Shown piece after piece: positions 1-12,330 of a stretch of DNA of 64,000 nt (the stretch's first letter is position 1; each line of letters opens with the position of its first letter). The stretch lies in NCBI GenBank assembly GCA_903813345.2, contig CAIIXF020000006.1, positions 40,310,848 through 40,374,847 on the forward strand. The letters are read 5' to 3'. The position numbers were made by a program, and so were the translations under genes. The notes beneath the pieces are model-generated. The model searched no databases. It saw only the letters and a program-made list of their open reading frames with translations, and was not told where the DNA came from. The stretch comes from Owenia fusiformis (lineage: Eukaryota > Annelida > Polychaeta > Sabellida > Oweniidae).

Positions 1-129
1 GAAAATATGAAGGAATAAAAATCTCATTACATGAAAAAATCGTGATGTCCCTTGGAAAAATCGAAATTGGAGCGTATTACATGAAAAAATCGTATTGTCC
101 CCGGGAAAAAATCGTATTGGAGCATATTA
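1..129. repeat. Short tandem repeat, about 50-bp period
   Basis: The motif atgaaaaaatcg begins at 31 and again at 81. Each copy is followed by a tgtccc / ggaaaaatcg / attggagc block, so about two and a half units of 50 bp are visible. The array runs off the left edge. No coding potential was seen. Confidence 0.6.
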
Positions 130-212
130 ACCTATTTCGGCTTCCCGGTTATTTTTTCCCGCTTATTTGCATTATCCAAATGTAGCATTTTAGAATGGTG
201 TATTAAGGAATT

Positions 213-396
213 ATTATTTGTGGTCGGGATTACATATGGGTTTTATTCCTCGGAAAATATGATATTTACCTTGGACTAAATGATATTGACACTCGGTCGC
301 TGCGCTCCCTCGGTCAATATCATATATCCTTCGGTAAATATCATATTGTCCCTCGGAATAAAACCCATATTCAATCCCCCCAGTAGATAATCTATA
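213..396. mobile_element. Palindromic MITE-like element
   Basis: The left half (catatgggttttattcc, then atatgatatttacc) is repeated inverted on the right (ggtaaatatcatat, then ggaataaaacccatat). The centre is a GC-rich stretch, ctcggtcgctgcgctccctc. The open frame across it on the minus strand is a by-product of the palindrome. A related copy lies at 17733-17863. No target-site duplication could be fixed. Confidence 0.6.
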
Positions 397-1449
397 TGTA
401 TTGTTTGTTAGATATCTGATAGACATGTTCAGGCCCTTTCAAAAAATCATGCATATTAACAGGATCTTAAGAGGTTCTGGACAAATCATTTGATTCTGGA
501 CTTGTCATATTTTTTTTTCAACGAAATCACATCCAAGGGTTGAATTTTTATTAGCTATTTAGAGAGTGAGTCCTGCCTAGTATTAATTTCAATAAAAAAG
601 TTAAAATAGAACCCTATTTGAGAGTCAATCTAATACTTACATTACATTGATAAATTAAGGCAAATCCTGAAATATTTTTAAAGTGCATTTTTTATGAAAT
701 ATTATCCAGCAAGTATTTAAATGAAACGGTCTTATTTAAATACAAATCATAACATGATATTTTTCATGAAACATTTTTCAATGAAATTCAATTGAAGGGT
801 CAAGATAAAACGAGCTAATTTAGGTGAAAACCCTTACATGATGATGTGTTTTCATAACTTCTTTCATAAAATTCCATCAAGGGGTGAAGATAAAATGATC
901 GAATTTAAGTGATTTAAGGATCACGAGAATATGTTTTCTTTGATATTTTCTATGAAATCCCATCCAATGGTCAAGGTAAAATTTTGATTTTGATTTTGAT
1001 TTGGTCACGTGTTCGAAAGATCCATATAAGGCCCATAGAACCATATAGGAACGTCATTTTGAATGTCACATGATAGATCCATATAAGGCTTTTAGAACCA
1101 TTTATGGAAAGATGAGGGGAAGCCCCTGACACCTGTTTCACGATTTTTATGCACTTCATTATTGTACCGAAGTTTGCCGATTCGATTCGTCGTATTTCGG
1201 AATCCTGGTGACAATTTTATACTCCATTGGAGTATTTTTGACCTACTTCTTATGACGGAAATTCCCGAACCTTGTTCGGATTAATCCGGATTTTCTGACC
1301 TACCTTATCTACCGAGATTTCACGAGTTAACATTCGTCTCATTCCGGAATCCTGGTGACAATTTTATACTCCATTGGAGTATTTTTGATCTACTTTTTCT
1401 GGATTTTGCCCTACTTATTATATCTTGACAACAAGCAAATCAAAAAGTT

Positions 1450-1525
1450 CGACATGAACGGGTCTCGATCAACTAACCTAGACTATGGAAGCCAGGCACG
1501 CTAACCATTAGGCCAACGAGCTAGC
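1450..1525 (-). repeat. tRNA-like segment (left-arm copy)
   Basis: Read on the minus strand, it has an A-box-like tggcctaatggttag and a B-box-like gatcgagaccc at about tRNA spacing. The acceptor and T stems do not pair convincingly, so it is read as a SINE-head-like tRNA derivative, not a working tRNA. The mirror copy is at 4142-4217. Confidence 0.4.
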
Positions 1526-1621
1526 GATATGAAAGAACAAAAGTATTATATATTTATACCGAGCGTCAATTCAAAATGATCCTTACTTTTGTCTCCACTT
1601 AAATACGACTCGTCAGTTGTA

Positions 1622-1694
1622 TCCAGAATAGTAGAACGCCTATGGCGCTAGTGAATAACCAAGTCCCAGGTGAGTGGTTCGTATCCCTCCGTGA
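1622..1694 (+). repeat. Second tRNA-like segment (left-arm copy)
   Basis: It contains an A-box-like tatggcgctagtg and a good B-box-like ggttcgtatccc. It faces the opposite way to the tRNA-like segment at 1450-1525 and lies about 100 bp from it. Stems are poor, so it is probably a tRNA-derived repeat. The mirror copy is at 3974-4048 minus. A shorter relative of its 5' flank (actcgtcagttgtatccag) is at about 2546. Confidence 0.35.
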
Positions 1695-1846
1695 TATACT
1701 ATTTTTGTTTTATTAAATACGACAGAAAGGAGCAAGGTGTAGGTTGAAAACAAGACGTTAGTTTGTTTCAAAACAGTTTGGAAACATTAATCTCTGATAA
1801 TTTAAGGTTTTCCACTCCTGAAGGGCCTCTAGATCTATGAAATTCA

Positions 1847-2506
1847 ATAATCCACTCAGTAAAAATACGATTTCTCTGCAACCTGATGTCCAATCAAGAT
1901 CATTCAAATATATATGTGTTCCTGACACGTTTGGGCGTCCGGGAATAAAATTGCTTGTGAAAACTATTTACAAAAGTGTTCCAGAGACCCTTATCTACTT
2001 GGCTAAGGTTTTATTTGAAGATACATTGCCTTATTAGCAGGTAGAGGGGCATACAGAACACAGAAGCAAATGCTATGTTGAAAATTTGCTATATTTCAAT
2101 TTGAACCTGTGTTTACATGTCACGTAGGCCAGTGTTTTATATGGGGATTATATGTACTTTCCTTGTTTACATGAACGTAAATCATTACATGAAATCTGCA
2201 TTCTTCTGGGTTTAATCTGGGTCTGTATTGTCTTATTGGGGCTTTTCGACTTTAAAACAAACCCTACCTAAATGGATTGTGTCTCGGGAACGTTTTTGTA
2301 AATAGTTATTATAAACAATTCTGAAAGAATATCACATATTTTTGTCTTCCCGATTTCAGTCATGAATTACGTCAATTTCCCGTGCAAACATTGGGTAGAC
2401 GTTTTCATAACCGGATGCCCGAACGTGTCAGAAACATATAGATACTCGAATGATGTTGATTGAACATCAGGGTTGAGAGAAATCGTAATTTTACTGAGTG
2501 GCTTCA
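1847..2506. repeat. Inner inverted repeat within the spacer
   Basis: Bases from about 1847 to 1995 pair imperfectly with about 2274 to 2506. Examples are ccactcagtaaaa versus ttttactgagtgg, and aactatttacaaaa versus tttttgtaaatagtt. This palindrome is nested inside the larger 434-5229 inverted repeat and is more diverged than the outer arms. No coding content was recognised. Confidence 0.55.
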
Positions 2507-3143
2507 CGAAAAAATAAGCAGCACTTTAGGCCACCTAAATACAACTCGTCAGTTGTATCCAGTTGGAATCCCAGCGTAATGTTTTTAATTATATGGTTGT
2601 GCTTTGATTTTACGCTGAAAAGATTTATAACTACGTTAACTTTATATTAAAACATTTATTATCTTTTCAGTTGTATTAAAATGTAAAATATGATATATGT
2701 CAGCTTATTGCTTTCTGGAGAACAGTCAAGGTTTAAAGGATCTTGTACACCTGCCATTATGATCTCCCCATTATTTCTACAAGGTGATTCAAAACGATCA
2801 TCTACAAAAAATATATTTGAGAGTAGATAAATCTGTAAAACCCGTGTGCTATATCAGCCTATTTGATTCTAGAAAACACATTTGACACAACTAAACATGC
2901 TTTACATCAAGGGGTACGGATGGTATGCAATTGGCCCTTTTTATTACCGTCCTAGGAGATATTTCCCGACGAATTAGGAAATTATGAAACACCTTGTTTA
3001 TTGGGTTTATAAGTATAAGTATACGTATAAGTTTTTAAAAAACTTATAACGAAAATTCTCTAATAACGCCCCTCATACCTATTTATTACAGGTCGTGTAG
3101 ACCATTGTTGCCTGATTTATAGCAAAAACATTGACTTTTGCAC

Positions 3144-3168
3144 GTTGATGATGATGATGATGATGATG
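3144..3168 (+). repeat. (GAT)n microsatellite
   Basis: About seven consecutive gat/tga triplets. Confidence 0.8.
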
Positions 3169-3973
3169 CGCCTCTTATAATAGATCTCATATCTTAGAAG
3201 CGTATCAGTTCAAAAAATACTAGAAGACCTTACATATTTTGCCATGCACTGCGCCTATTCATTTGGCAATTCAGTTGTAAATTTTATCTTGAAAAAAATA
3301 AATCTTCCAAATTTGTTGAGTTTTCTTGCAGAAATCGCCTACCCCCCCTCCATCCATTTTGTATGATCACAAGGCGTGATTTAAGCTGCTGATATTCTTC
3401 TTTAAACGAGTCGGATTTTCAAAATCTATAAGTTGGACTCCCTTTATAGAAGCTTTGATGCTTAATGCTGAAATTTTATTGTTTATCCATACATTTTAAG
3501 AAAAAATGTATAAAAAAAGATGTTAAAGCCAAATGTTGCCCAGAAAATGTAAAAAATTTCGAATTTTCTATGTACAGGCCTTGTTGCCCCTTTAAGAAGC
3601 TTAATATGTAAATTATCTAATCAAACACTTCGTCCACCATTTTGAAACACTAATCAATCCAATCTGTGCTAGCGATTCATAGGGCGAGCCAGTGGGATAT
3701 TTCCAGGGTTCATACACACCTGGAAATGTCAGGGAAATTGACTTGATTTTCCAAGTGCTGGAAATGTCAGGTAATTTTAAAATTAGGTCAAAAGGGCCAA
3801 AGATGACCGGGAATTTTGAAACGGTAGACATGTCAGGGAAATTTGTATCAGTGTTGAAAAAATAATGTTCCAGAGATTAATGTTTCCAAACTGTTTTGAA
3901 ACAAACTAACGTCTTGTTTTCAACCTACACCTTGCTCCTTTCTGTCGTATTTAATAAAACAAAAATAGTATAT

Positions 3974-4048
3974 CACGGAGGGATACGAACCACTCACCTG
4001 GGACTTGGTTATTCACTAGCGCCATAGGCGTTCTACTATTCTGGATAC
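3974..4048 (-). repeat. Second tRNA-like segment (right-arm copy)
   Basis: Inverted counterpart of 1622-1694, with the same A-box-like and B-box-like motifs on the minus strand. See that entry for the reading as a tRNA-derived repeat. Confidence 0.35.
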
Positions 4049-4141
4049 AACTGACGAGTCGTATTTAAGTGGAGACAAAAGTAAGGATCATTTTGAATTG
4101 ACGCTCGGTATAAATATATAATACTTTTGTTCTTTCATATC

Positions 4142-4217
4142 GCTAGCTCGTTGGCCTAATGGTTAGCGTGCCTGGCTTCCATAGTCTAGGTTAGTTGATC
4201 GAGACCCGTTCATGTCG
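4142..4217 (+). repeat. tRNA-like segment (right-arm copy)
   Basis: Inverted counterpart of 1450-1525. The A-box-like tggcctaatggttag starts at about 4152 and the B-box-like gatcgagaccc at about 4197. Both mirror copies keep the boxes, which is expected if the arms were made by a recent inverted duplication. Confidence 0.4.
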
Positions 4218-5229
4218 AACTTTTTGATTTGCTTGTTGTCAAGATATAATAAGTAGGGCAAAATCCAGAAAAAGTAGATCAAAAATACTCCAATGGAGTA
4301 TAAAATTGTCACCAGGATTCCGGAATGAGACGAATGTTAACTCGTGAAATCTCGGTAGATAAGGTAGGTCAGAAAATCCGGATTAATCCGAACAAGGTTC
4401 GGGAATTTCCGTCATAAGAAGTAGGTCAAAAATACTCCAATGGAGTATAAAATTGTCACCAGGATTCCGAAATACGACGAATCGAATCGGCAAACTTCGG
4501 TACAATAATGAAGTGCATAAAAATCGTGAAACAGGTGTCAGGGGCTTCCCCTCATCTTTCCATAAATGGTTCTAAAAGCCTTATATGGATCTATCATGTG
4601 ACATTCAAAATGACGTTCCTATATGGTTCTATGGGCCTTATATGGATCTTTCGAACACGTGACCAAATCAAAATCAAAATCAAAATTTTACCTTGACCAT
4701 TGGATGGGATTTCATAGAAAATATCAAAGAAAACATATTCTCGTGATCCTTAAATCACTTAAATTCGATCATTTTATCTTCACCCCTTGATGGAATTTTA
4801 TGAAAGAAGTTATGAAAACACATCATCATGTAAGGGTTTTCACCTAAATTAGCTCGTTTTATCTTGACCCTTCAATTGAATTTCATTGAAAAATGTTTCA
4901 TGAAAAAGATCATGTTATGATTTGTATTTAAATAAGACCATTTCATTTAAATACTTGCTGGATAATATTTCATAAAAAAATGCACTTTAAAAATATTTCA
5001 GGATTTGCCTTAATTTATCAATGTAATGTAAGTATTAGATTGACTCTCAAATAGGGTTCTATTTTAACTTTTTTATTGAAATTAATACTAGGCAGGACTC
5101 ACTCTCTAAATAGCTAATAAAAATTCAACCCTTGGATGTGATTTCGTTGAAAAAAAAATATGACAAGTCCAGAATCAAATGATTTGTTCAGAACCTCTTA
5201 AGATCCTGTTATATATGTTTTTTTGAAAG

Positions 5230-5841
5230 ATCTTTTTTACTCAAATTATTTGGATCTAAACTCCTGTTGCGGACCACAATATAATATTGTTTAATGTTTG
5301 TTTCTCAGTTAAATTACCTTGTAATATGGCTTGTTTGAAAGTGTATTCACTTTTACAATATGTTCTATATTCAAAAGAAAGTAAATAGAACCAGTTTATA
5401 TTTTTTATTCTATGAAACCATAGAGATAGTGTGGTTTTTAGCAATTCCTGAAAAATCCCAAGTCGGCAACTCCACGGCTTAGCAAATTCCAACATTATAT
5501 ATTCATAAATCTGTAATGTCACAATGTAATTATTTACCATCGACTCTAATTCGATCAAATTGGCAGTTATTTAAAGAAAATAATTTAGAGATATATCAGA
5601 ATTACCAACGATTTTATCATTTGGATGACCATTTATGTGTTTCAAAGGCACACATCAAAAAGATAATAAAATTTCGAGATCTAATATAGAATAATTAACC
5701 CTACTCTGTAGAGATCTCCGAAGGAATAGTGAATTCCTACACTTAGCAGCCATTTTGAATTTTCCGAGGCACGAATCAGAAAAAACATAATTATGATGTA
5801 CTCTAGAATTCCTTCAAATTGTGTATAATATAAGTTATTGA
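5230..5841. other. Stretch without recognised features
   Basis: A 100-codon open frame on the minus strand at 5256-5558 shows no family motif, no splice context and no composition different from its surroundings. It is treated as chance. Confidence 0.5.
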
Positions 5842-5957
5842 ATGATCTGAAGTGCAATACAGGATATTTTCTGCTCGAGAAATTCCTTATTGGAACGAGA
5901 CGAAGTCGAGTGCAGAAATACCGAGAGCAGAATATCCCGTATTGCACTACAAATCAT
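5842..5957. mobile_element. Palindromic MITE-like element
   Basis: The outer arms contain gtgcaatacaggatatt on the left and aatatcccgtattgcac on the right. The loop has a small GC-richer hairpin core, acgagacgaagtcgag. The plan matches 213-396: outer AT-rich arms and a short GC hairpin in the centre. No target-site duplication was found. Confidence 0.55.
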
Positions 5958-5971
5958 CGTGTGATCCTCTG

Positions 5972-6058
5972 TGTTGCTACTGAGAATGTCCCCTCCGTAC
6001 CAATATTTTCTGTATTGCGACGGAGATGATCAATGGGGACAATCTCAGTAGCAATACA
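5972..6058. repeat. Second small palindrome
   Basis: tgctactgagaatgtcccc on the left pairs with ggggacaatctcagtagca on the right, and tccgt with acgga inside. It adjoins the previous palindrome with only about 15 bp between, so the two may be one composite insertion. Confidence 0.55.
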
Positions 6059-7378
6059 GATTGGTACAGCACAACAACTGACCAATCAGAAGGCTTCATT
6101 TTACAGATCACACGACAAAGCCATATATTGGTGGTACTGCAGCTTTGAAAGAACGTACACAACAACTAAATTAGACTTAATGACAACATGGGTATGATCC
6201 ACTTGGATCAAGAAAGTTTCCACTCAGACTCCATGTGCTTCGAACTGGGCTTAAATCCGAACAATGGGGCTTCAGGACTAAGTTACCGAGGCTGCAGGTG
6301 TATTAGACAGATATTACAGCAAATCCCAACCCTGCTGAACTGACGAGTATTGTCAATTACACTTGCCTCTCTCGATCGTGTTTTATCTTGCTGTATGAGA
6401 TCAAGTTCAACATTCAAAATATTGATCGTACATGTACCCTTCTCTTGTCACTGTGCATTCTTTGGAATAAAACAATTTTTGTTGATATCTACACTAATAA
6501 TCTTAACTTACTTACAATTATCCTCACCCTATATTTACTAACTCAAACATTGTATAGTAATTACAAACGAAATCGGATTTTACACTTAACTGGCTGTAAC
6601 ATGCAGTACACCGAAGCTAAACCCATTCTAGCCCACTCACACACTTACATACTTCAACCCACATACGTACCTCCAATTAAATAGTCAGAACAAAAGAAAT
6701 CAGATTTTCCAGATTAGATCATGGACCATTTAACTTTCATGAGTGTAAGTGTGGGGTTTACTTACATATTATTACTTACATGTATGTATTACTTACATAT
6801 TTTCCTGTCTCTACAGTATAGGGACGTTTTGATTGAACGTTATATGTTTTGTTATATCTAACCTAATTGGTTCACATTAATAAATACTAGTTTTCAGTTT
6901 TCTCACAGGGCTCCTCCAAGGAGGGGTTTCTGGCTCTGTCTTCGAGTGTAAAATACGAAATATACCAATGAGATATTGCTCGCCAAATATGGCGGTAACC
7001 AAGATAAAATCATAAAAAAACGAGTGGGCAAGAATAAATTGTATTTCAAGTTCTAGTTTTTGAAAAAAAAATTCTGTCATCTCTGTTGGACATATTTGTT
7101 GCACTGTAAATATATAAGCACTGTAAATATAGAGCCAAACTTGTGATTCTATGTACTATTTTGATTATGTACCAGTGAAACATATGACATCTATAATAAG
7201 AAGAAAAAATCTCCCATCCCCCATTTTTCATTCCGTCAAAGCTATTCACGGTTTTGAGAATGAAGTTCATCAATGTGAAAATTCTTTAGAAATATTTTAT
7301 ATAACTGTTTTTGTTAACATTTTTTGTTTTTAGAGCAATTGTTTTTGCTCTGTTCTACCAATTCTTGAAAAATAAATA
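6059..7378. other. Stretch without recognised features
   Basis: AT-rich sequence with several short open frames (for example 6388-6684) that lack family motifs. No tRNA, repeat or exon could be supported. Confidence 0.5.
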
Positions 7379-7667
7379 AAATGTCTTTCCGAACCTTTGT
7401 TGGAACAAGATAGTATATACAACATGTTTTAGACCTCTCAATATTAAAGTTATACAAGGGAATTTTTGGTTGATTTAAAAAAAGTTTTCAAAAAGTTAAA
7501 ATAAAATCCCAACAAAATAGATAAAAATCAAGATGAACTTTTTTATTGCATTAACAAAGTATTTTTTAATCTAATGAAATTTCCTTTGTATAATTAATTA
7601 CGATATTGAGAGACCTAAAAATGTTGTGTTATGTCGTTTTGTTCCAATGACGTACGGAAAGATGTTT
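7379..7667. repeat. Imperfect 290-bp inverted repeat
   Basis: The left part (gtctttccg, gttggaacaa, gacctctcaatatt) is mirrored on the right by aatattgagagacc, ttgttccaa and cggaaagatg. The two arms differ by many substitutions and small gaps, so it is an old palindromic insertion. Confidence 0.5.
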
Positions 7668-7885
7668 CATTTCACTCTGGAAACATGATACCAAGAACAA
7701 AACAAGTGTTTGATGTGTTTTCTAAAACAATATAGATGAAAGTTTATGTATATTTTTCAAATTATATTGTTACAATTTAAAAGATGACCATTAAATTGAC
7801 GATGTGTTAAAATTTGAGATTTTTATGACTGGTTTAAAAGAAACGTGTGTTCAAAAAGTTCTCCATATCGATACCACTCCTTTGA

Positions 7886-8200
7886 ATTTGTACATAATAT
7901 AGATTTAAATGTCTTCTTTTCAAAAGTTATAATTTACTTTTGGTGATATTTCTAGATTCTCAATAAAAGATTATTAGCGCAATACACTGATGAACTTTAT
8001 TCTCGAAATCGAGACTTGTATTTTATTGAATCGGTGTACTTCACCATCTTCTCTGCTTTGGACAATTGCGATATTTTACATCTTGTAGATTTAAATGTCC
8101 TCTTTTGAATATTCATAATTTAATTTTGGTGATATTTCTATATTTTTCATAAAAAATATTAGTCCGGGAGACTTTTTTCCGAACCGAGACTTGTCCTTTT
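7886..8200. repeat. Diverged direct repeat, two copies
   Basis: A segment from about 7898 (tagatttaaatgtcttcttt) through ttttggtgatatttcta to cgagacttgt is repeated from about 8085 (tagatttaaatgtcctcttt) through the same motifs to cgagacttgt. Each copy is about 120 bp. Confidence 0.55.
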
Positions 8201-8873
8201 CGACCAAATTTCCTATCTCCGGATCTAGGAGAGGTATTTACCCACGTTTTTTGTTGTCCGCAAATATAGATATTATATACATCAATTACATTTTGTATCT
8301 TTTTCTGGCTAAGAAAACATTATATGTTGTTTTTAATTGAAAAAGAAGAAAAAAAGTCGCAAAAACCTCATCCTTTTGTTACTATGACCTACTTTTGACC
8401 CAATCTGACCTACTTTTTGAGATTTTAATACACCTCCCTTGAGATATTTGAATGACATATAATACATTAGAGCTACTGGCGTAAATCAAGATTATTTCAT
8501 CGAGTCTATTGCCAAAGGGTGACAACAGTACTGTTGATAGACAGATGCACATAAACAGACTAACAGATAAATGAGTTATTCCAATAGCTCAATTGTAGGT
8601 CCGGGACATGTTACAAAAATGAAACCAAACTGACATAATTATCTAAAGCAAGTATCTGACATGTTGTATGCAAGTATGTGACACTTCATTATAGTATTTT
8701 ACTTGCATTAGATAAATGCAAATGTACATATGTATGAACTTATAATTCATCCATATGTTGGCATAACATAATCAATAACAGTTTGTGATTTAATCGGTGC
8801 AAAAACGGATTTTAAAAAGGCCTTCGCCATTGTTTCGAGCATTTATCTTCGCACTTATATAAGTAATTTAAAC
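8201..8873. other. Upstream region of the glycosyltransferase gene
   Basis: No repeats or ORFs of note. A TATA-like acttatataagt sits at about 8853-8864, only 10-20 bp before the ATG at 8874. That is too close to be the TATA box for this start unless transcription begins inside the ORF, so no promoter is claimed. Confidence 0.4.
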
Positions 8874-9795
8874 ATGATATCGAATATATCGAGAAGAAAA
8901 AAGTATATAATTGCAAGTATCTTGGTTCCACTAGTATTGGTACAGTTCTTCTTGTTCGCGTATTTACATGTATTTAAACGAATTACAAATGACAGACAAA
9001 CAACAAAAATGGTGAAAAACAAAATTAACAATCAAACACGAAATACAAATGACCAAAGGAGTGATGAGAATAAGAAATATGGCACGGGTTCTGGAACATT
9101 GCAGACGGCAGAACAGTTAGCAGCTCTTCGCACCATTTCAAAATTAAGTCAGGGATCGCCAAACAAAAATGGACTTTTGATGCAATACTTCAATTCCAGA
9201 AATTGGAATGAACGCAAGAAAATATTTATTAATTCACAAAATTTCTCAAATGTACCTTGTTATAGCAAAACAAACGTGTTCATAAATTTTGAAAAAAGTA
9301 TTGCTAATATTGAAAAGGCCCTGACACTTGTTGATTCAAAATATGGGCCAATAATTCTTCTCTATGCAGATTCAGGACGATTGGAAGAGCTTCTAAACTG
9401 GTGGTTGCTGGCTAAGTTTATCGCCAAAATGGAGCTTCATAATCTTATTGTTGCGACGGATGATATCAAAGCTTACCCTATACTTTCAAAAGTGTCCATA
9501 AACACAATTTTTATCGTCACTAACACGACAAAATTTCAGAAAAATCGAAAACTTGTGATTTGGACTTACAGACTTATCCTTTGGCGACTCTTGATCTTTT
9601 ATGGCTACGATGTATTCAACTTTGATACGGATGCGTTTGTTCTACACGATCCTATAGGTCATGTTGAGAGAAATTATCCCAACGCAAGTATTGTTTCCTC
9701 TATAACTAACAAATCACCAAAGAATGTTCAGAAAGAATGGGGCTTTACTTTAAACACGGGAAATGTTCTTTTCCGCAAGGAGCTGAATCGTCAAG
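8874..9795 (+). CDS. Golgi-type nucleotide-diphospho-sugar glycosyltransferase, exon 1
   Basis: This exon gives residues 1-307 and the first base of codon 308. A short basic N-terminus (SRRKK) is followed by one hydrophobic segment at residues 11-34, a type II signal anchor, then a Lys/Asn/Gln-rich stem to about residue 130. The catalytic domain resembles the Nucleotid_trans family (PF03407). Residues 249-253 read FNFDTD, with a DxD metal/nucleotide-sugar site at D251-D253, followed by LHDP. GFTLNTGNVLFR at 290-301 fits the acceptor-side segment of the family. The open frame runs on to 9863, but the donor aag|gtgagaatt at 9795/9796 joins in exact phase to the exon at 12506, which supplies the missing family C-terminus. 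The start is the first in-frame ATG before the anchor. By family, it should act in the Golgi lumen on glycoprotein or glycolipid acceptors; donor sugar and linkage are unknown. Confidence 0.85.
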
Positions 9796-11298
9796 GTGAG
9801 AATTCACTACAGCATTTTGTCTTTGCTGGGAAAATAGATTCAAGAATTATGAAAAGGCCTTAGTTTAAAATTAATTAGCTATATATCTTTAAATTCCTAA
9901 GTAAACCAATGGATTCTTTTATTTTCTCTTTTTATCTTTGATTTTTATGAGATACAAGTTCGATGAAGTAATCATTTTTTGATAATGTACATACAATATT
10001 TAAGATGGGTTGTTTTAAACAGAGTTAAAGGAAGTTGTCTAAGCACCTTACAAAAAGGGTAACTACCCACGCCAGATATAACACTTATCAAAAAAGGACA
10101 AGTCTGAAATATAAGAACTTCAATCTGGTAGCTGGTAGATGGTTTTGAGAGAATAAATCGAATTTCTAACCGAAGAAACTTTTTTGAACTGTCAAAATAT
10201 AAATATTGTCTTCAATTATCAAGCAAATTTCAAATGTCAAAATAGAAGTCGGATATTATTTTAACTTCTGAGAATATGTACATGATTATTCTAAAAGTTG
10301 GGTTAGTTTGAGACAAGTTAAAGTGTCTGTGCGATGCTCATGGAGTCAAAATTCAATTTATACATGTTTTAAATGAAGTAAATACCACTTAAAAGTCAAA
10401 CCATGTACCGTTCTTGTAAATCTTTCTATAAATGTGAAATTTGATGTTCAAAATCGGGAACCCAATGTCAAGTGCCAATCATGACATCACGATCAGAACA
10501 GGTTTTGAACATTTTGCTAGAGTGTATGATCTCCGAACGTGCTTATAAAGTGTCAGTGTAATTGATTGCCACTGCATTCAATGCAGTACGGAAATGATTC
10601 AACTTTGACTACTTTGGAGCCACGATTTTTCCTCCGATGAGCGAAAAATATAATACCTCAATTAGAGCTTCCGACCCTGTGGTGCGTTTACACAAAGCTA
10701 GTCATGCAGAATTACATTCTGGCCAGTCAGAATACAGTATAGCAACTATACACGTTGAGTTGATCCTGTTACATAACTCAGTGCTGTTTAAAATCTTACA
10801 ACCAAAAGGCATTTAACCATGAGATGATTTTGAGAAGTATTACTCCTTTCTGGCCAATCAGAACACAGTATAACATGAACACTTTTGAATTTACATTCGA
10901 GTTGCATAACGCATTGCGGATTAAAATCCATAACTGGTTCTGATCGTGACGTCATGTTTTTTTCAGGGAAATCTTATTTTGGCACTGAAAGACAATCAGA
11001 TGAAGTTGTGAGTCTGTTGGTATACTGTTTCTACCAACCAATACCCATTGAATCTATTTGTGTAAAGAAAAATAAATGGAAATTACCGAATTGGCACTTT
11101 AAACATGAATACATGAAACATCCCAAAATTAGTCAAATATTAGGGAAAATAATAAATGCTGAAATAACTATTTGTAGGAATATATAGGCGCAAATGTCAA
11201 AGGGATAAAAGGGTAGGAAATGTCAGTTGTGCTTCCTCTGGTGTGTTCGAGCCTTGAAAGCAGCTGCCTCTAGTCAGATCGACCAACAAAACAACCTT

Positions 11299-11404
11299 TT
11301 TTGGGGTTGTCGAGTTGGCCGAGAATGCTTGAGCGCCAGCATGTTCAGGCTATAGGCGATTGGGCGCCGTAACCACGAGGTTGCGAGTTCGAGACGTGTG
11401 TGCT
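11299..11404 (+). repeat. tRNA-like sequence (Leu/Ser-type with long variable arm), probable SINE head
   Basis: It has the A-box-like gttggccgagaatgcttgag and the B-box-like gcgagttcgagac about 60 bp apart, with extra sequence between them as in class II tRNAs. The acceptor stem is not clean and the B box departs from GGTTCGAATCC, so this looks like a decayed tRNA-derived repeat in the intron. A structure-based tRNA scan would decide. Confidence 0.4.
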
Positions 11405-12202
11405 CCTTGTGTTTATTCATTTATCCTTAGCTGTGTCCTTTTGGACATTAATAGCCTTTTTTCATAGAATCAATAGGCAAATTAAGCATTTATTAACTTC
11501 CCGTGTGTGACATTCCCAGTAATGTTAGCTCCTATCGGTCTCTGATGGCCATCTCCAGGTATTTACAGCTAAGCTGTTACAATGAAAAGTTAGTTTTGAA
11601 GGGGTAATATTTGGCATGCTGAAAATACAAAATTGACTCCAAATAATTATTATCATCCTCAGGTGATAAAAGTCAATTAATTGAAAAGTAATTGGTTTTA
11701 TGTGTGTTTTATGGGAGAAGTTAATTGTTGTTGCGATTGTCAGAATTTGATGTAAACAAATCGGTTACTAGGAAGTAGAGTTGAATGTAGGTCAACGCAC
11801 ATGCGCAGAAGAACGCCATTTTCCATTCATTTCTTGATACAAGGAGAAAGCAGGTTGTTATCTGAGTGAATCTCGCCCGCCAATCCTCCCCCATTTACCA
11901 CCCATGAATTATCCCCCAACTAAGATGAGATCAAGAAATGGTAAGATAGTTATTGTTAGTGGTACATGAAGGTAAGCAACCAAAGTAATCACCATGGTAT
12001 TGATTAGATGTACTATTCTATTTTTAGTTAATTAGAAAAAATAAACAAAAATGTGTAACAATAAAAAATACTCCCTAAGAAACCCACATAAACCAAAAAG
12101 ACAAATAAAAACAAAATAAATAGAAACAAACGTATATGAATAGATGCAGAAAAAGTCACCTTTCAGAAAAAAAATAAAATAAAACAAGTGGCCCTCTGAC
12201 TT

Positions 12203-12330
12203 CACTGGCGGATCCAGCCCCTTAAACCAAAATAGGGCCAAAGGTGGGAAAAGTTAAGGCCCATTATTTGAATGCCCAAAAAGGTCCTACAAAAAATCTT
12301 GGAGCCCCCCCCCCCTGGATCCTCTAGTGG
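12203..12330. mobile_element. hAT-like MITE fragment
   Basis: The left end is cactggcggatccagc and the right end ccccctggatcctctagtgg, which are inverted relatives of each other. The interior is rich in gggcc and a poly-C run. The same ends recur at 50409-50654 and, singly, at about 21366, 61800 and 62320. The TSD is not clear here. Confidence 0.5.

Larger units (their letters stand above)
434..5229. mobile_element. 4.8 kb inverted-repeat (foldback-like) element
   Basis: Bases 434-1797 reappear in reverse complement at 3870-5229 with high identity. Both arms even carry the same 62-residue chance ORF (971-1159 minus, 4508-4696 plus). The spacer of about 2.07 kb (1798-3869) has no recognisable gene. 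The arms contain two tRNA-like segments. No transposase was seen and no clear target-site duplication flanks the ends, so this is either a non-autonomous element with long terminal inverted repeats or an inverted segmental duplication. Confidence 0.7.

Noticed and set aside
971-1159. 62-residue ORF present identically at 971-1159 (minus) and 4508-4696 (plus)
   Set aside because: The identity is explained by the two arms of the large inverted repeat; there is no family motif, and the frame is lysine/isoleucine-rich as chance AT-rich frames are.
1450-4217. Functional tRNA genes in the inverted arms
   Set aside because: A- and B-box-like words are present, but the acceptor and T stems do not pair, and both copies sit in a repeat. 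Kept as tRNA-like only.
5256-5558. 100-residue minus-strand ORF
   Set aside because: No motif, no splice signals, ordinary AT-rich composition.
8853-8864. TATA box for the glycosyltransferase
   Set aside because: It lies only about 10 bp before the chosen ATG, which would put transcription start inside the ORF.
10885-11187. 100-residue ORF inside the glycosyltransferase intron
   Set aside because: No family similarity; it does not join in phase with either exon.
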